A DNA stretch of 9,705 nucleotides from contig JBBIOZ010000060.1 of the NCBI GenBank assembly GCA_037443105.1, positions 1 through 9,705 on the forward strand, written 5' to 3'. Shown one piece after another: positions 1-6,767 of this stretch; the first letter of the stretch is position 1; the number at the start of each line of letters is the position of its first letter. This DNA is from JAWCLZ01 sp037443105. GTDB lineage: Archaea; Halobacteriota; JAWCLZ01. The notes under the pieces were generated by a model. That model did no database searches. It was not told the origin of the DNA and saw only the letters and a program-made list of their open reading frames with translations. The translations under genes and the position numbers were made by a program.

Positions 1-2
1 AA

Positions 3-758
3 ATAAAAAATTTCGCAAGAACGCTGGGCGCCGACTTAGTGGGAATCGCTTCTCCAAATTCAGAGTATCTTAAACCCAATAAAGCCAGCATAGATGCGAT
101 ACTTCCCAGCTGCAGATCTATAGTGGTAATTGCTAAAAGATTAAATGATGATGCAATAGCAAGCAGAAATATAAAAATTTCTCAGTACGATTCTATCTGC
201 GCCTATCAAGAGCTAGATAGCATAATGTATAGAGTTACCATCTATCTAAAAGAAAAAGGCTATAAAGCAGTGTGCATACCTCCCAATATGCCTGTTGATT
301 TCAGCCTGGAGAAAAAAGGTCTATATGGAGAGATAAATCATAAATGCGCAGCTACTGCAGCAGGCTTGGGTAATATAGGGATAAATAGACTGTTTTTATC
401 TCCAGAATTCGGTCCATACCTAAGAATTGGAAGCATTTTGACCAGTGCAGATTTGAAACCAGACGAACCATTAAAAGGGAGAGTCTGCACAAAATGTATG
501 GAGTGTGTTAAAAAATGTCCAGCAAAAGCCATCGGGGAAGATGGCTCTCTGGATCTTGCCAAATGCATGAAAATCTCACTTCAATATGGCTTGCCAGGGG
601 TTATAAGATTTGCAATGAAAGCAATCAGTTTGAAGGATGATGAATTAAAAGCGCATATAGCGAGCCCTATGCTGTGGGAGCTCTGGCAGAATCTATTGAT
701 AGGTAACTTCAACAACTGCTTTGAATGCATGAACGCGTGCCCAATTGGAAAGCAGTAG
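3..758 (+). CDS. QueG/reductive-dehalogenase-like double [4Fe-4S] protein, 5'-truncated
   Basis: The open frame runs in from the left edge; the codons before the GTG at 39 already read as family sequence (GADLVGIASP), so that GTG is internal and the true start lies outside. About 251 residues are visible. The N-terminal part carries the AAGLGNIGINRLFLSPEFGP-type segment typical of the corrinoid-binding fold shared by epoxyqueuosine reductase (QueG) and reductive dehalogenases. The C-terminal part has a CxxCxxCxxxCP ferredoxin motif (about nt 485-520), then a lone Cys in KCMKIS (about 564) and CxxCxxxCP near the end (about 717-734): the QueG pattern of two [4Fe-4S] clusters. Known family: cytosolic cobalamin-dependent reductases. 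The substrate cannot be told here, and queuosine synthesis is unlikely in an archaeon. Corrinoid use is inferred, but fits the B12 operon 88 bp downstream on the same strand. It could instead be a plain Fe-S electron carrier. Confidence 0.8.
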   Translation: MKNFARTLGADLVGIASPNSEYLKPNKASIDAILPSCRSIVVIAKRLNDDAIASRNIKISQYDSICAYQELDSIMYRVTIYLKEKGYKAVCIPPNMPVDFSLEKKGLYGEINHKCAATAAGLGNIGINRLFLSPEFGPYLRIGSILTSADLKPDEPLKGRVCTKCMECVKKCPAKAIGEDGSLDLAKCMKISLQYGLPGVIRFAMKAISLKDDELKAHIASPMLWELWQNLLIGNFNNCFECMNACPIGKQ

Positions 759-759
759 A

Positions 760-764
760 TTTTT
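760..764 (+). terminator. Possible weak U-tract terminator after the Fe-S gene
   Basis: A run of five T directly follows the stop codon of the upstream Fe-S gene, in an AT-rich stretch with no hairpin. Archaeal RNA polymerase can terminate on short U-tracts, but this one is short, so read-through into the cbi operon is quite possible. Confidence 0.2.
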
Positions 765-777
765 ATTACTCATTTAA

Positions 778-791
778 ATAACAACTGTTAT
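778..791. repeat. Inverted repeat ATAACA-AC-TGTTAT, candidate operator
   Basis: Two perfect 6-bp arms flank a 2-bp centre in the only sizeable gap upstream of the cbi operon. It is followed by three CAAAT direct repeats starting at 793, 799 and 807. The size suits a dimeric repressor half-site pair, and position ahead of a cobalt transporter gene suggests metal- or B12-linked control. That role is inferred; a short palindrome in AT-rich DNA can also arise by chance. Confidence 0.3.
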
Positions 792-793
792 CC

Positions 794-831
794 AAATACA
801 AATATTCAAATCCATCGCTTATAATTTTTAT
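794..831 (+). promoter_or_regulatory. Candidate promoter region of the cbi operon
   Basis: Two AT-rich boxes resemble archaeal TATA elements: one around 797-804 (TACAAATA), which would place transcription start near 827 and leave a short leader containing the AAGTGA ribosome site, and one around 819-831 (TTATAATTTTTAT), which would give an almost leaderless transcript. The first fits the ribosome site better. No cobalamin riboswitch fits in or is visible in this 88-bp gap. Confidence 0.25.
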
Positions 832-835
832 GTAG

Positions 836-841
836 AAGTGA
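836..841 (+). promoter_or_regulatory. Ribosome binding site deciding the cbiM start
   Basis: AAGTGA lies 5 nt before the ATG at 847. It overlaps the in-frame GTG at 838, which therefore looks like part of the ribosome site and not the start codon. Confidence 0.5.
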
Positions 842-846
842 AGATA

Positions 847-1530
847 ATGCATATAGCTGAAGGATACTTACCTCTGCCTTGGTGCCTCCTGTATTTTGCG
901 ATAGCAATGCCAGCTGTGGGTTACGGTATATATAGATTGAGGGTAATAAGAGAGAGCTTTCCAAAAGCAATGCCACTTATAGCTGTGGGTGGAGCTTTCA
1001 TGTTTGTTCTCTCAGCTCTGAAAATTCCCTCGGTTACCGGAAGCTGTTCGCATCCCACTGGCAGCGGGATTGCAATTGTTATCTTTGGTTTGCCCATTAC
1101 AGCAATGCTAGCTACGATAGTCCTCATCTTTCAAGCTTTACTTTTAGCACATGGTGGAATTACCACTCTTGGGGCGAACATCTTTTCAATGGGGATAGTA
1201 GGCCCGCTTGTTGGATATATTGCATATAGAGTTCTCAATAGAATAAATTTAAGGTGGGAATATATGGTATTCGCCGCATCTTTCTTAGCGGACGTATTTA
1301 CATATTTTACAACTTCCACTCAATTAGCACTGGCATATCCAATTCCAAGTTTCTCGCAAGCTTGGTTGATGTTCATGGCAGTATTTGTGGTCACTCAAAT
1401 CCCAATAGGGATAGCTGAGGGCTTGTTGACAGTTGCTCTCTTCCACTATCTCATTAAATACAGAGAGGACCTTTTAATTGAGTTAAAAGTAATTAAACTT
1501 CCAGCGAGCGAGGTGGTGGTTGATGGATAG
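847..1530 (+). CDS. cbiM: CbiM, substrate-binding membrane component (S) of the cobalt ECF transporter
   Basis: CbiM binds Co2+ and, with CbiN, CbiQ and CbiO, carries it across the cytoplasmic membrane. The 227-residue protein begins MHIAEGYLP, the family hallmark. In the related NikM2 structure the metal is held by the N-terminal amine, His2 and a second His in the first third of the chain; here His2 and His69 (within SCSHPTG) match. The rest is hydrophobic with about six to seven membrane segments and a conserved TTSTQLALAYP stretch near residue 155. I chose ATG 847 over the in-frame GTG at 838 because two or three extra residues would destroy the metal site and because AAGTGA is correctly spaced for 847. 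It is the first gene of the operon and overlaps cbiN by 8 nt. Homologues carry Ni2+; cobalt is inferred from CbiN and the neighbouring B12 genes. Confidence 0.95.
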   Translation: MHIAEGYLPLPWCLLYFAIAMPAVGYGIYRLRVIRESFPKAMPLIAVGGAFMFVLSALKIPSVTGSCSHPTGSGIAIVIFGLPITAMLATIVLIFQALLLAHGGITTLGANIFSMGIVGPLVGYIAYRVLNRINLRWEYMVFAASFLADVFTYFTTSTQLALAYPIPSFSQAWLMFMAVFVVTQIPIGIAEGLLTVALFHYLIKYREDLLIELKVIKLPASEVVVDG

Positions 1531-1774
1531 AAAGCCTTTGGTTTTATTAATCATCACCGCAGTTCTCTGCATGCTGCCACTTATCTTCATCGAGGGAAAG
1601 TATGCAGGCACTGATGAAATAATAGAGGAGACCCCAACCGCTGTGCAATGGTTCAGCCCGATCTTTGAACCAGCGAGTGGAGAGATCGCATCTTTGCTGT
1701 TCTCAGTTCAAGCTGCAATTGGAGCACTTATAATTGGCTACTACATTGGACGCTGGCAAGGGGAGGAGCATTAG
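1523..1774 (+). CDS. cbiN: CbiN, small accessory membrane protein of the cobalt transporter
   Basis: CbiN is the short two-helix partner that helps CbiM load Co2+. The 83-residue product has a membrane helix at about residues 6-23, an extracytoplasmic loop with WFSPIFEP (43-50), the signature PASGEIASLLFSVQAAIGA (50-68), and a second helix to about 76. Length is slightly below the usual 90-100. The ATG at 1523 is preceded by GAGGTGGT with normal spacing; an in-frame TTG one codon earlier is less likely. The start overlaps the end of cbiM by 8 nt, implying translational coupling. Presence of CbiN, and not NikN, supports cobalt as the cargo. Confidence 0.93.
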   Translation: MDRKPLVLLIITAVLCMLPLIFIEGKYAGTDEIIEETPTAVQWFSPIFEPASGEIASLLFSVQAAIGALIIGYYIGRWQGEEH

Positions 1775-1776
1775 TA

Positions 1777-2532
1777 ATGGTTGTATATCTGGAGAGTATG
1801 GATATTGATTACCATGCTCAGATGAACCGTTTCTATTCTATTAGCCCATATTCCAAGATTTTTTTCTCTCTATCTGCTTTGACCATCTCGATAGCAGCAC
1901 CATCTCTAGCTGTATCTATGGTATGCTTCCTAGTCTTCACTTTCTTGATTTTATTTTCGAAGACCCCTAGAAAGCTTTATTTTCTCCTGCTTGCTGAGGT
2001 TTTCCTCTTCGCAGCGCTCAATCTAGCGATATTTTCATTCTTTCTGGGGAAAGAAATACTCCTAGAGATCTATAGCTTTTATATTTATAGAGATGGATTA
2101 AAACTCGGGCTTCTATTATTCTTCAGAATGCTTGCAGGCTTCTCCTGTCTTTATTTTTTAATATCCACCACGCCATCGACTCAGCTTTTTAGTGCGCTGA
2201 GTAAAATTGGAATCCCTGAGGTTTTCTTAGAGGCAATGGCATTGATATATCGATATATCTTTCTTATATTCGATGACGCAGGTAAAATGATGATTGCATT
2301 GAGATCAAGGATAGGTACATTTGGATTTAAAAAACTGGGAAGTTTAATGGCAAATGTATTCATTAGATCTTTTGAGAGGCAGGAGAGGATGTGGAGCTGC
2401 ATGGCATCAAGATGCTACGATGGCAAATACCCTGTGCTGAGAATAGAAAGTGCTAAGATCAATGAATTGATCCCCATAATTTTGTTTGACTTCATTTTAA
2501 TAATCCTTGCATTGAATACTGCAGTGGTATGA
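1777..2532 (+). CDS. cbiQ: CbiQ, transmembrane coupling (T) component of the cobalt ECF transporter
   Basis: CbiQ is the energy-coupling membrane subunit linking CbiM/N to the CbiO ATPase. The 251-residue protein opens with a soluble stretch containing SPYSKIFFSL, followed by roughly five hydrophobic segments between residues 25 and 145, then a cytoplasmic region with the two short Arg motifs of T components: ALRSRIG (174-180) and MASRCYDG (209-216), the coupling helices that contact the ATPase. A final hydrophobic helix ends the protein. GGGAGGAG at 1761-1768 lies 8 nt before the ATG. It begins 2 nt after cbiN and ends 1 nt before cbiO. The first Arg motif departs from the usual Ala-Arg-Gly, which is common in this family. 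Confidence 0.93.
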   Translation: MVVYLESMDIDYHAQMNRFYSISPYSKIFFSLSALTISIAAPSLAVSMVCFLVFTFLILFSKTPRKLYFLLLAEVFLFAALNLAIFSFFLGKEILLEIYSFYIYRDGLKLGLLLFFRMLAGFSCLYFLISTTPSTQLFSALSKIGIPEVFLEAMALIYRYIFLIFDDAGKMMIALRSRIGTFGFKKLGSLMANVFIRSFERQERMWSCMASRCYDGKYPVLRIESAKINELIPIILFDFILIILALNTAVV

Positions 2533-2533
2533 T

Positions 2534-3382
2534 ATGATGATGCTTGAGGCTATTGATGTCTGCTATAGATATCCAACTGGAATAGATGCATTAAGAAATG
2601 TAAATATGCAGGTAAAAAAGGGAGAGATTTTAGGGCTTCTGGGACCAAATGGCTGTGGAAAAACCACTTTACTGCTGCATTTCAATGGAATGCTGAAGCC
2701 ACAGAGGGGGGAAATTAGGTTTAAAGGTGAAAAAATAAAATATGATAAAAAATACCTTAGAAACCTCAGGAAAAAAGTGGGAATGATTTTTCAAAATCCA
2801 GACGATCAAATAATATCCCCCACCGTCTGGCAGGAGGTTGCTTTTGGCCCAGTGAACCTCGGATGGGATGAGGATATGATCAATGAAAGAGTTAATAGTG
2901 CTCTCTCTCTATTGCAAATCTCACATCTTAAAGACAAACCTTCGCATCATATTAGCTTTGGGGAGAAAAAGAAATTATCCATAGCTTCAATAATTGCAAT
3001 GGACCCTGAGGTATTGCTTTTCGATGAACCAACATCTAATTTAGACCCCAAGTCTGCATCCAGAATGATGAAAATCATCTATGATTTGAATAGGAAAGAG
3101 GGAAAAACGATAATAGTTGCAACGCACGATGTAGACCTAGCTCCTGTTTATATGGATAAAGTTTGCCTTATGAGGGATGGGAGGATTATAAAAAGCGGTT
3201 CCCCTAGAGATGTATTCTTAGATAGAGAATTGATCAGAGCATCGAATCTAAGACTTCCTAGGGTTGGTCATTTGATTGAAATTTTAATGAAGGAAGGTTT
3301 GAATTTCAATGAAATACCGCTCACCATAGGTCAAGCACGCAGAATAATTGGTGAATTGATGCAAAAAAAGGTGGTAATATGA
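2534..3382 (+). CDS. cbiO: CbiO, ATPase (A) component of the cobalt ECF transporter
   Basis: CbiO hydrolyses ATP on the cytoplasmic face to power Co2+ import. The 282-residue chain has all ABC elements in order: Walker A GPNGCGKTT (37-45), Q-loop Gln87 in FQNPDDQ, signature ISFGE (140-144) in place of the textbook LSGGQ, Walker B with DEP (164-166), D-loop NLD (169-171) and switch His198 in ATHD. A C-terminal tail of about 60 residues after GSPRDVF is usual for ECF ATPases. Three tandem in-frame ATG codons (2534, 2537, 2540) make the exact start uncertain. The Shine-Dalgarno is weak, so translation is probably coupled to cbiQ, which ends 1 nt upstream. One ATPase gene suggests a CbiO homodimer. 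Confidence 0.95.
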   Translation: MMMLEAIDVCYRYPTGIDALRNVNMQVKKGEILGLLGPNGCGKTTLLLHFNGMLKPQRGEIRFKGEKIKYDKKYLRNLRKKVGMIFQNPDDQIISPTVWQEVAFGPVNLGWDEDMINERVNSALSLLQISHLKDKPSHHISFGEKKKLSIASIIAMDPEVLLFDEPTSNLDPKSASRMMKIIYDLNRKEGKTIIVATHDVDLAPVYMDKVCLMRDGRIIKSGSPRDVFLDRELIRASNLRLPRVGHLIEILMKEGLNFNEIPLTIGQARRIIGELMQKKVVI

Positions 3383-4038
3383 TGTTTGTATCTTGGAGCG
3401 GCGGGAAAGAAAGCTGTTTAGCCTGCTATAAAGCAATGCAGCGTGGCTTTATCATCTCTCATCTATTGAATTTCGTGGATGAATATGGAGAGAGAAGCAG
3501 GAGCCATGGATTGAGAATCGAATTGCTACGTGCTCAATCTGATGCTCTTGGTATACCAATCATTCAAAGGCCTACAGCTTGGGAAACATATGAGCAGGAA
3601 TTTAAAAGAATTGTATCTGAGCTCAAGCAAATTGGAGTTGAGGGAGGGATCTTTGGCGATATAGATCTGCAGGTGCACAGAGATTGGGTGGAAAGAGTTT
3701 GTGCAGAGGTAGGAGTCAAACCCCTGCTGCCACTCTGGGATATGAAGCGGGAGAAAATATTGGATGAATTCATAGGCGCTGGATTTGAAGCCATCGTGGT
3801 TGCGACGAAGGCAAATTTACTTAGCGAAAAATGGCTGGGATGTAAAATAGATGAAGAGCTTGTGAGAAAATTGAGCAAACAAAACATTGACCTATGCGGC
3901 GAGGCAGGTGAGTATCATACTTTTGTTATCGATGGCCCAATCTTCAAAAAGCGAATAAATATCTTAGATAGCACTAAGATGCTCTGGAATGGCAAATGGA
4001 TCTTGGATATTACTAAATATGAATTGAGAGGAAAATGA
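3379..4038 (+). CDS. DUF71/COG2102 PP-loop ATPase, probable B12-linked amide ligase-type enzyme
   Basis: The 219-residue protein starts with the PP-loop SWSGGKES (5-12), which binds the ATP pyrophosphate in enzymes that adenylate a carbonyl. It continues with SRSHGLR, LGIPI and the C-terminal family motif CGEAGEYHTFVIDGP (173-187). This is the family of Dph6, the diphthine-ammonia ligase for elongation factor 2, but published comparative genomics divides it into a Dph6 branch and another branch predicted to act in B12 salvage. The location between cbiO and the cbiX fusion (ATGA overlap with cbiO, 1-nt gap afterwards) argues for the B12-linked branch. The substrate, possibly a corrinoid carboxyl group, is inference. 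GGTGG at 3370-3374 could serve the ATG at 3379 or better the adjacent ATG at 3382. Dph6 cannot be excluded from sequence alone. Confidence 0.85.
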   Translation: MMFVSWSGGKESCLACYKAMQRGFIISHLLNFVDEYGERSRSHGLRIELLRAQSDALGIPIIQRPTAWETYEQEFKRIVSELKQIGVEGGIFGDIDLQVHRDWVERVCAEVGVKPLLPLWDMKREKILDEFIGAGFEAIVVATKANLLSEKWLGCKIDEELVRKLSKQNIDLCGEAGEYHTFVIDGPIFKKRINILDSTKMLWNGKWILDITKYELRGK

Positions 4039-4039
4039 T

Positions 4040-4966
4040 ATGGATGAAAAACTCGGGATTTTGTTGATATTCCACGGAAGCAGACATGAAGCTTCAAAAA
4101 AAGCTATAGCTGAGATAGTGGAGGATGTTAAGAAAAGAACGAATTACCCAGTTGAGGCAATAGCTCTATCAGAAATTGATATCACAACGGTTGAGAAATT
4201 TGCCACGAAGGCTGAGAAAATAATAGCTGTGCCGGTATTCCTCTCGCGTGGCACGCATACCGAGATAGACATTCCTAGGATTCTTCAAAAATTCAAAAAT
4301 GTGGAATATGCAGATCCCCTTTCTCCTGACCACAGGATCTCAGAGATAATATTGGACAAAGTGCGTGAAAGTGAAAATAGGTTAAGAAAACCAGAATGGA
4401 ATTATAAAAGCCCTGGGATTTCCAACCATTTATTCTTAAAATCAAAGGGGGGATTGACGAGAGAAGAAATCAGATCGATTATAATTTCAAAGGCCAAGTT
4501 AAAAGGCGGGGAAAGCATCTTAGACGTTGGAACCGGTTCTGCATCGGTTGCAATTGAATTTGCTCTATTCGGCTGCAATGCAGTGGCTGTGGAAAAAAAT
4601 CCTTTTAATTTTGAAATTGCCAAGCAAAATATCCAGAGGTTTGGCTTGGAAGATAGGATTAAATTAATTCTAGGTGACATGGCAAATGTTGAACTATCTC
4701 AATTATTTGATGTTATATTCATCGGCGGCTCAGACAACTTAAAGGCCTCTCTCAGCAGCTCACTCGCTCGCTTGAAAAAAGGCGGGAGAGTTATTATTGC
4801 AGCTGTTCGACTCGAAACCATGTGGAGTGCTTGGAGTGAATTGATGGAGAATAATATACAGCCAGAGATCCTTAGCATCTGGATGAGCAAAGGTAAAAAA
4901 ATCGCCCATGGAACTATTTTAACACCAAGCAGCCCTATATTTCTAATTTATGGTGAGAAAAAATGA
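4040..4966 (+). CDS. cbiXT: Fusion of CbiX (sirohydrochlorin cobaltochelatase) and CbiT (cobalt-precorrin C15-methyltransferase, decarboxylating)
   Basis: Two complete domains form one 308-residue chain. Residues 1-115 are a small archaeal-type CbiX that inserts Co2+ into sirohydrochlorin: His12 in FHGSR and His73 in GTHTEIDIP match the two metal-binding histidines. After a short linker (about 115-122), residues 123-308 are CbiT: the entry segment GISNHLFL, LTREEIRS (139-146), then the SAM-binding glycine loop LDVGTGSASVAIE (161-173) and acidic VEKN after the next strand. CbiT methylates C15 and decarboxylates the C12 acetate late in the pathway. GAGAGG at 4026-4031 precedes the ATG by 8 nt. 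The open frame is continuous, with no sign of a frameshift. CbiT is more often fused to CbiE, which is absent here. Confidence 0.92.
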   Translation: MDEKLGILLIFHGSRHEASKKAIAEIVEDVKKRTNYPVEAIALSEIDITTVEKFATKAEKIIAVPVFLSRGTHTEIDIPRILQKFKNVEYADPLSPDHRISEIILDKVRESENRLRKPEWNYKSPGISNHLFLKSKGGLTREEIRSIIISKAKLKGGESILDVGTGSASVAIEFALFGCNAVAVEKNPFNFEIAKQNIQRFGLEDRIKLILGDMANVELSQLFDVIFIGGSDNLKASLSSSLARLKKGGRVIIAAVRLETMWSAWSELMENNIQPEILSIWMSKGKKIAHGTILTPSSPIFLIYGEKK

Positions 4967-5652
4967 AACTCTATGGAATTGGCGTTGGACCAGGCGATCC
5001 TGAACTGCTAACATTGAGAGCTTGCAGAATTTTGAAAGAGGCAGATATGATAGTAGCGCCTAGATCTAGAAGGGGGGAGAGCTTAGCTTGGACTGTGGTT
5101 AAAGGAATAGTTAAGAAGAGAAGGATTAAACCCATAGTTATTCAACCGATATTTCCTATGATTAAGGATAGAAAAAAACTTGAGGTTCGCTGGAGGGAAA
5201 CTGCGGCTAGAATTCTAAAGAAGGGTGAGAAGTGCAAAACAATTGCATTCATAACACTTGGAGATCCATCTCTATACTCCACCTTTTATAGATTTTTAAA
5301 TGCAATGCAGCGCTTATCTAAAAAAATAAAAATAAAAATAGAGATAGAGGTCGTACCTGGTATAACCTCATTTTCAGCTTGCTCGGCACTGGCCAGAATG
5401 CCGATAGCTGAGGGCGAAGAAAGCGCAGTTATAATTCCGAAGATTAAAGATGCGGCAAGAAATTTTGATACCATCATCTATATGAAACCAGCGGATATTA
5501 AGCGGATGAAGAATCTATTGAAGGGAGAAAAATGCAGGGCAATCCTAGGAGTTAGAGTTGGAATGCGAGGTCAGCTGATAATCTCCAGAGATTTGGATGA
5601 AATTCCTGAGCCTGAGGATTATTTCTCAATTCTCATTATAAGGAGAGGTTGA
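4963..5652 (+). CDS. cbiL: CbiL, cobalt-factor II / cobalt-precorrin-2 C20-methyltransferase
   Basis: CbiL is a SAM-dependent tetrapyrrole methylase that adds the C20 methyl group, the first methylation after cobalt insertion. The 229-residue protein shows the family fold: GVGPGDPELLT (7-17), the CbiL-typical FPM-D-L-W stretch in its first half, TLGDPSLYST (98-107) and VVPGITSFSA (130-139) followed by the CbiL-type PIAEGEE. Those last features separate it from CbiE, CbiF and CbiH. The ATG overlaps the cbiXT stop (ATGA), and GGTGA at 4952-4956 sits 6 nt ahead. It overlaps or abuts cbiF. Confidence 0.94.
   Translation: MKLYGIGVGPGDPELLTLRACRILKEADMIVAPRSRRGESLAWTVVKGIVKKRRIKPIVIQPIFPMIKDRKKLEVRWRETAARILKKGEKCKTIAFITLGDPSLYSTFYRFLNAMQRLSKKIKIKIEIEVVPGITSFSACSALARMPIAEGEESAVIIPKIKDAARNFDTIIYMKPADIKRMKNLLKGEKCRAILGVRVGMRGQLIISRDLDEIPEPEDYFSILIIRRG
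5642..5649 (+). promoter_or_regulatory. Ribosome binding site deciding the cbiF start
   Basis: GGAGAGGT inside the last codons of cbiL is 5-6 nt from the TTG at 5655 but overlaps the alternative TTG at 5649, so the later TTG is preferred. Confidence 0.45.
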
Positions 5653-5654
5653 AA

Positions 5655-6407
5655 TTGAAAGTGGTATTTGTGGGAGCAGGGCCTGGAGACCCCGATTTAA
5701 TTACTTTAAGGGGAGCAAGGGAAATTGAGGCAGCTGATGTAATAATATACGCAGGCTCTCTTATAAATCGAGATATTTTAAAGTTCGCTAAAAAGAAGGC
5801 TATTTTGATCGATAGTTCAAAAATGAATAGATCTGAACTCTTCAATTTATATGAAAAATTCATTGCAGAGAATAAAAAAATTGTAAGAATCCATTCCGGA
5901 GATATCAGTTTTTACTCCGCAATTCAAGAGCAAATTGATTTCCTAGCTCAAAGAAATATAGAAATTGAAATAGTGCCAGGAGTCTCATCCTTTGCCGCTG
6001 CATCAGCATCGCTACGTCGAGAGCTAACTCAGCCAGATATAGCGCAGACTTTGATAATCACTAGGCCCCAGGGGCAAACTGGTAAACCTGAAACGGAGGC
6101 AATTAGAGACCTGGCCAAGCATAGAGCTACTATGATAATATTTCTAGGAATTCACCTCATCGAGGAAATCGTAGCTGAATTAAAAAATGGCTATCCAGAT
6201 GAAACACCTGTTGCAGTGGTATACAAAGCTTCCTGGGAGGACGAGAAAGTGATAACTGGCACTTTGAATAATATATGTGAAAAGGTAAAAGCCGCTGGTA
6301 TAGCTCGCCAAGCTGTGATAATCGTGGGAAACGCACTTACCAGCTCAGGACTCTCAAAACTATACGGGAGGAGCAATGAAAATATCGATTTTTTCCATAA
6401 CGCTTGA
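5655..6407 (+). CDS. cbiF: CbiF, cobalt-precorrin-4 C11-methyltransferase
   Basis: CbiF methylates C11 of cobalt-precorrin-4, setting up ring contraction chemistry completed by CbiG. The 250-residue protein has the tetrapyrrole methylase motifs GAGPGDPDLIT (7-17), the CbiF/CobM-specific YAGSLIN (32-38), HSGDISFYSAI (80-90; Ile where most members have Pro after GD), VPGVSSFAA (107-115), then ELTQPDIAQT and a TRPQG-type loop. I chose the TTG at 5655, giving MKVVFVGAGPG, because the purine-rich GGAGAGGT is properly spaced. A TTG at 5649 overlapping the cbiL stop and a GTG at 5661 are alternatives. Its last 32 nt overlap the start of the cbiG N-terminal gene. Confidence 0.93.
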   Translation: MKVVFVGAGPGDPDLITLRGAREIEAADVIIYAGSLINRDILKFAKKKAILIDSSKMNRSELFNLYEKFIAENKKIVRIHSGDISFYSAIQEQIDFLAQRNIEIEIVPGVSSFAAASASLRRELTQPDIAQTLIITRPQGQTGKPETEAIRDLAKHRATMIIFLGIHLIEEIVAELKNGYPDETPVAVVYKASWEDEKVITGTLNNICEKVKAAGIARQAVIIVGNALTSSGLSKLYGRSNENIDFFHNA

Positions 6408-6765
6408 ATCCTATGAAACAGCTTTGAAGGTAAAGAATTTTCTAGCGATGAAGGGATTCGATGCTGAATTGATCTGCCCGCTGAAAATTTCGTTTGATGC
6501 AGATAAAAAAGTTGCAAGTGTTTCTAAGGAAATCAAAAAACACTTCCAAGAGGGGAGGAATATAGTTGGAGTGCTCCCACTTGGAATTCTCATCAGATCT
6601 ATTAATCCAGTGGAGAAAGAAAGGGATCCATGGGTGGTATGCATAGATGGGCGAGGTAGATATGTGATCAGCGTATTGAATGGACATAGAGGTGCCAATA
6701 GATTCTCTAAAATAATTGCAGAGGCAATTTCAGCTCAACCTGTGATAACCACCTCGGAGGAGTGA
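6376..6765 (+). CDS. cbiG: CbiG N-terminal half (cobalt-precorrin-5A hydrolase), separate gene
   Basis: CbiG opens the delta-lactone of cobalt-precorrin-5A and releases the two-carbon C20 fragment as acetaldehyde. This 129-residue protein matches only the N-terminal domain: hydrophobic strand GVLPLGILIRSINP, DPWVVCID, GRYVISVLNGHRGAN (about 92-108; most homologues have one more Gly in GGAN), and it ends just after PVITT, where the middle region of a full-length CbiG would begin. GGGAGGAG at 6366-6373 precedes the ATG, which lies inside the cbiF 3' end (32-nt overlap). The stop TGA (6763-6765) abuts the gene for the C-terminal half. The two presumably act as a complex; that is inference. Confidence 0.88.
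   Translation: MKISIFSITLESYETALKVKNFLAMKGFDAELICPLKISFDADKKVASVSKEIKKHFQEGRNIVGVLPLGILIRSINPVEKERDPWVVCIDGRGRYVISVLNGHRGANRFSKIIAEAISAQPVITTSEE
6756..6760 (+). promoter_or_regulatory. Ribosome binding site for the CbiG C-terminal gene
   Basis: GGAGG lies 7 nt before the GTG at 6768 and only 1 nt before the alternative GTG at 6762, favouring 6768. Its presence just upstream of the stop codon of the N-terminal gene supports separate initiation, not an accidental frameshift. Confidence 0.55.
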
Positions 6766-6767
6766 GC

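Noticed and set aside
39..41. GTG at 39 as the true start of the Fe-S protein
   Set aside because: The upstream codons in the same frame (from base 3) encode conserved family sequence without a stop, so the gene begins outside the window.
759..846. Cobalamin riboswitch upstream of cbiM
   Set aside because: The gap is only 88 bp, AT-rich, and lacks the B12-box and multi-stem structure, which needs about 200 nt.
2951..2968. Degenerate ABC signature (ISFGE) as a sign of an inactive CbiO
   Set aside because: FGE in place of GGQ is a tolerated variant in ECF-type ATPases, and Walker A, Walker B, Q-loop and switch His are intact.
3379..4038. Naming the PP-loop gene dph6
   Set aside because: Gene context is entirely cobalt/B12, and the known B12-linked branch of the family is a better fit; the symbol would mislead.
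6191..6698. Antisense frames opposite cbiF and cbiG
   Set aside because: They lie opposite strongly conserved coding sequence and show no domain of their own.
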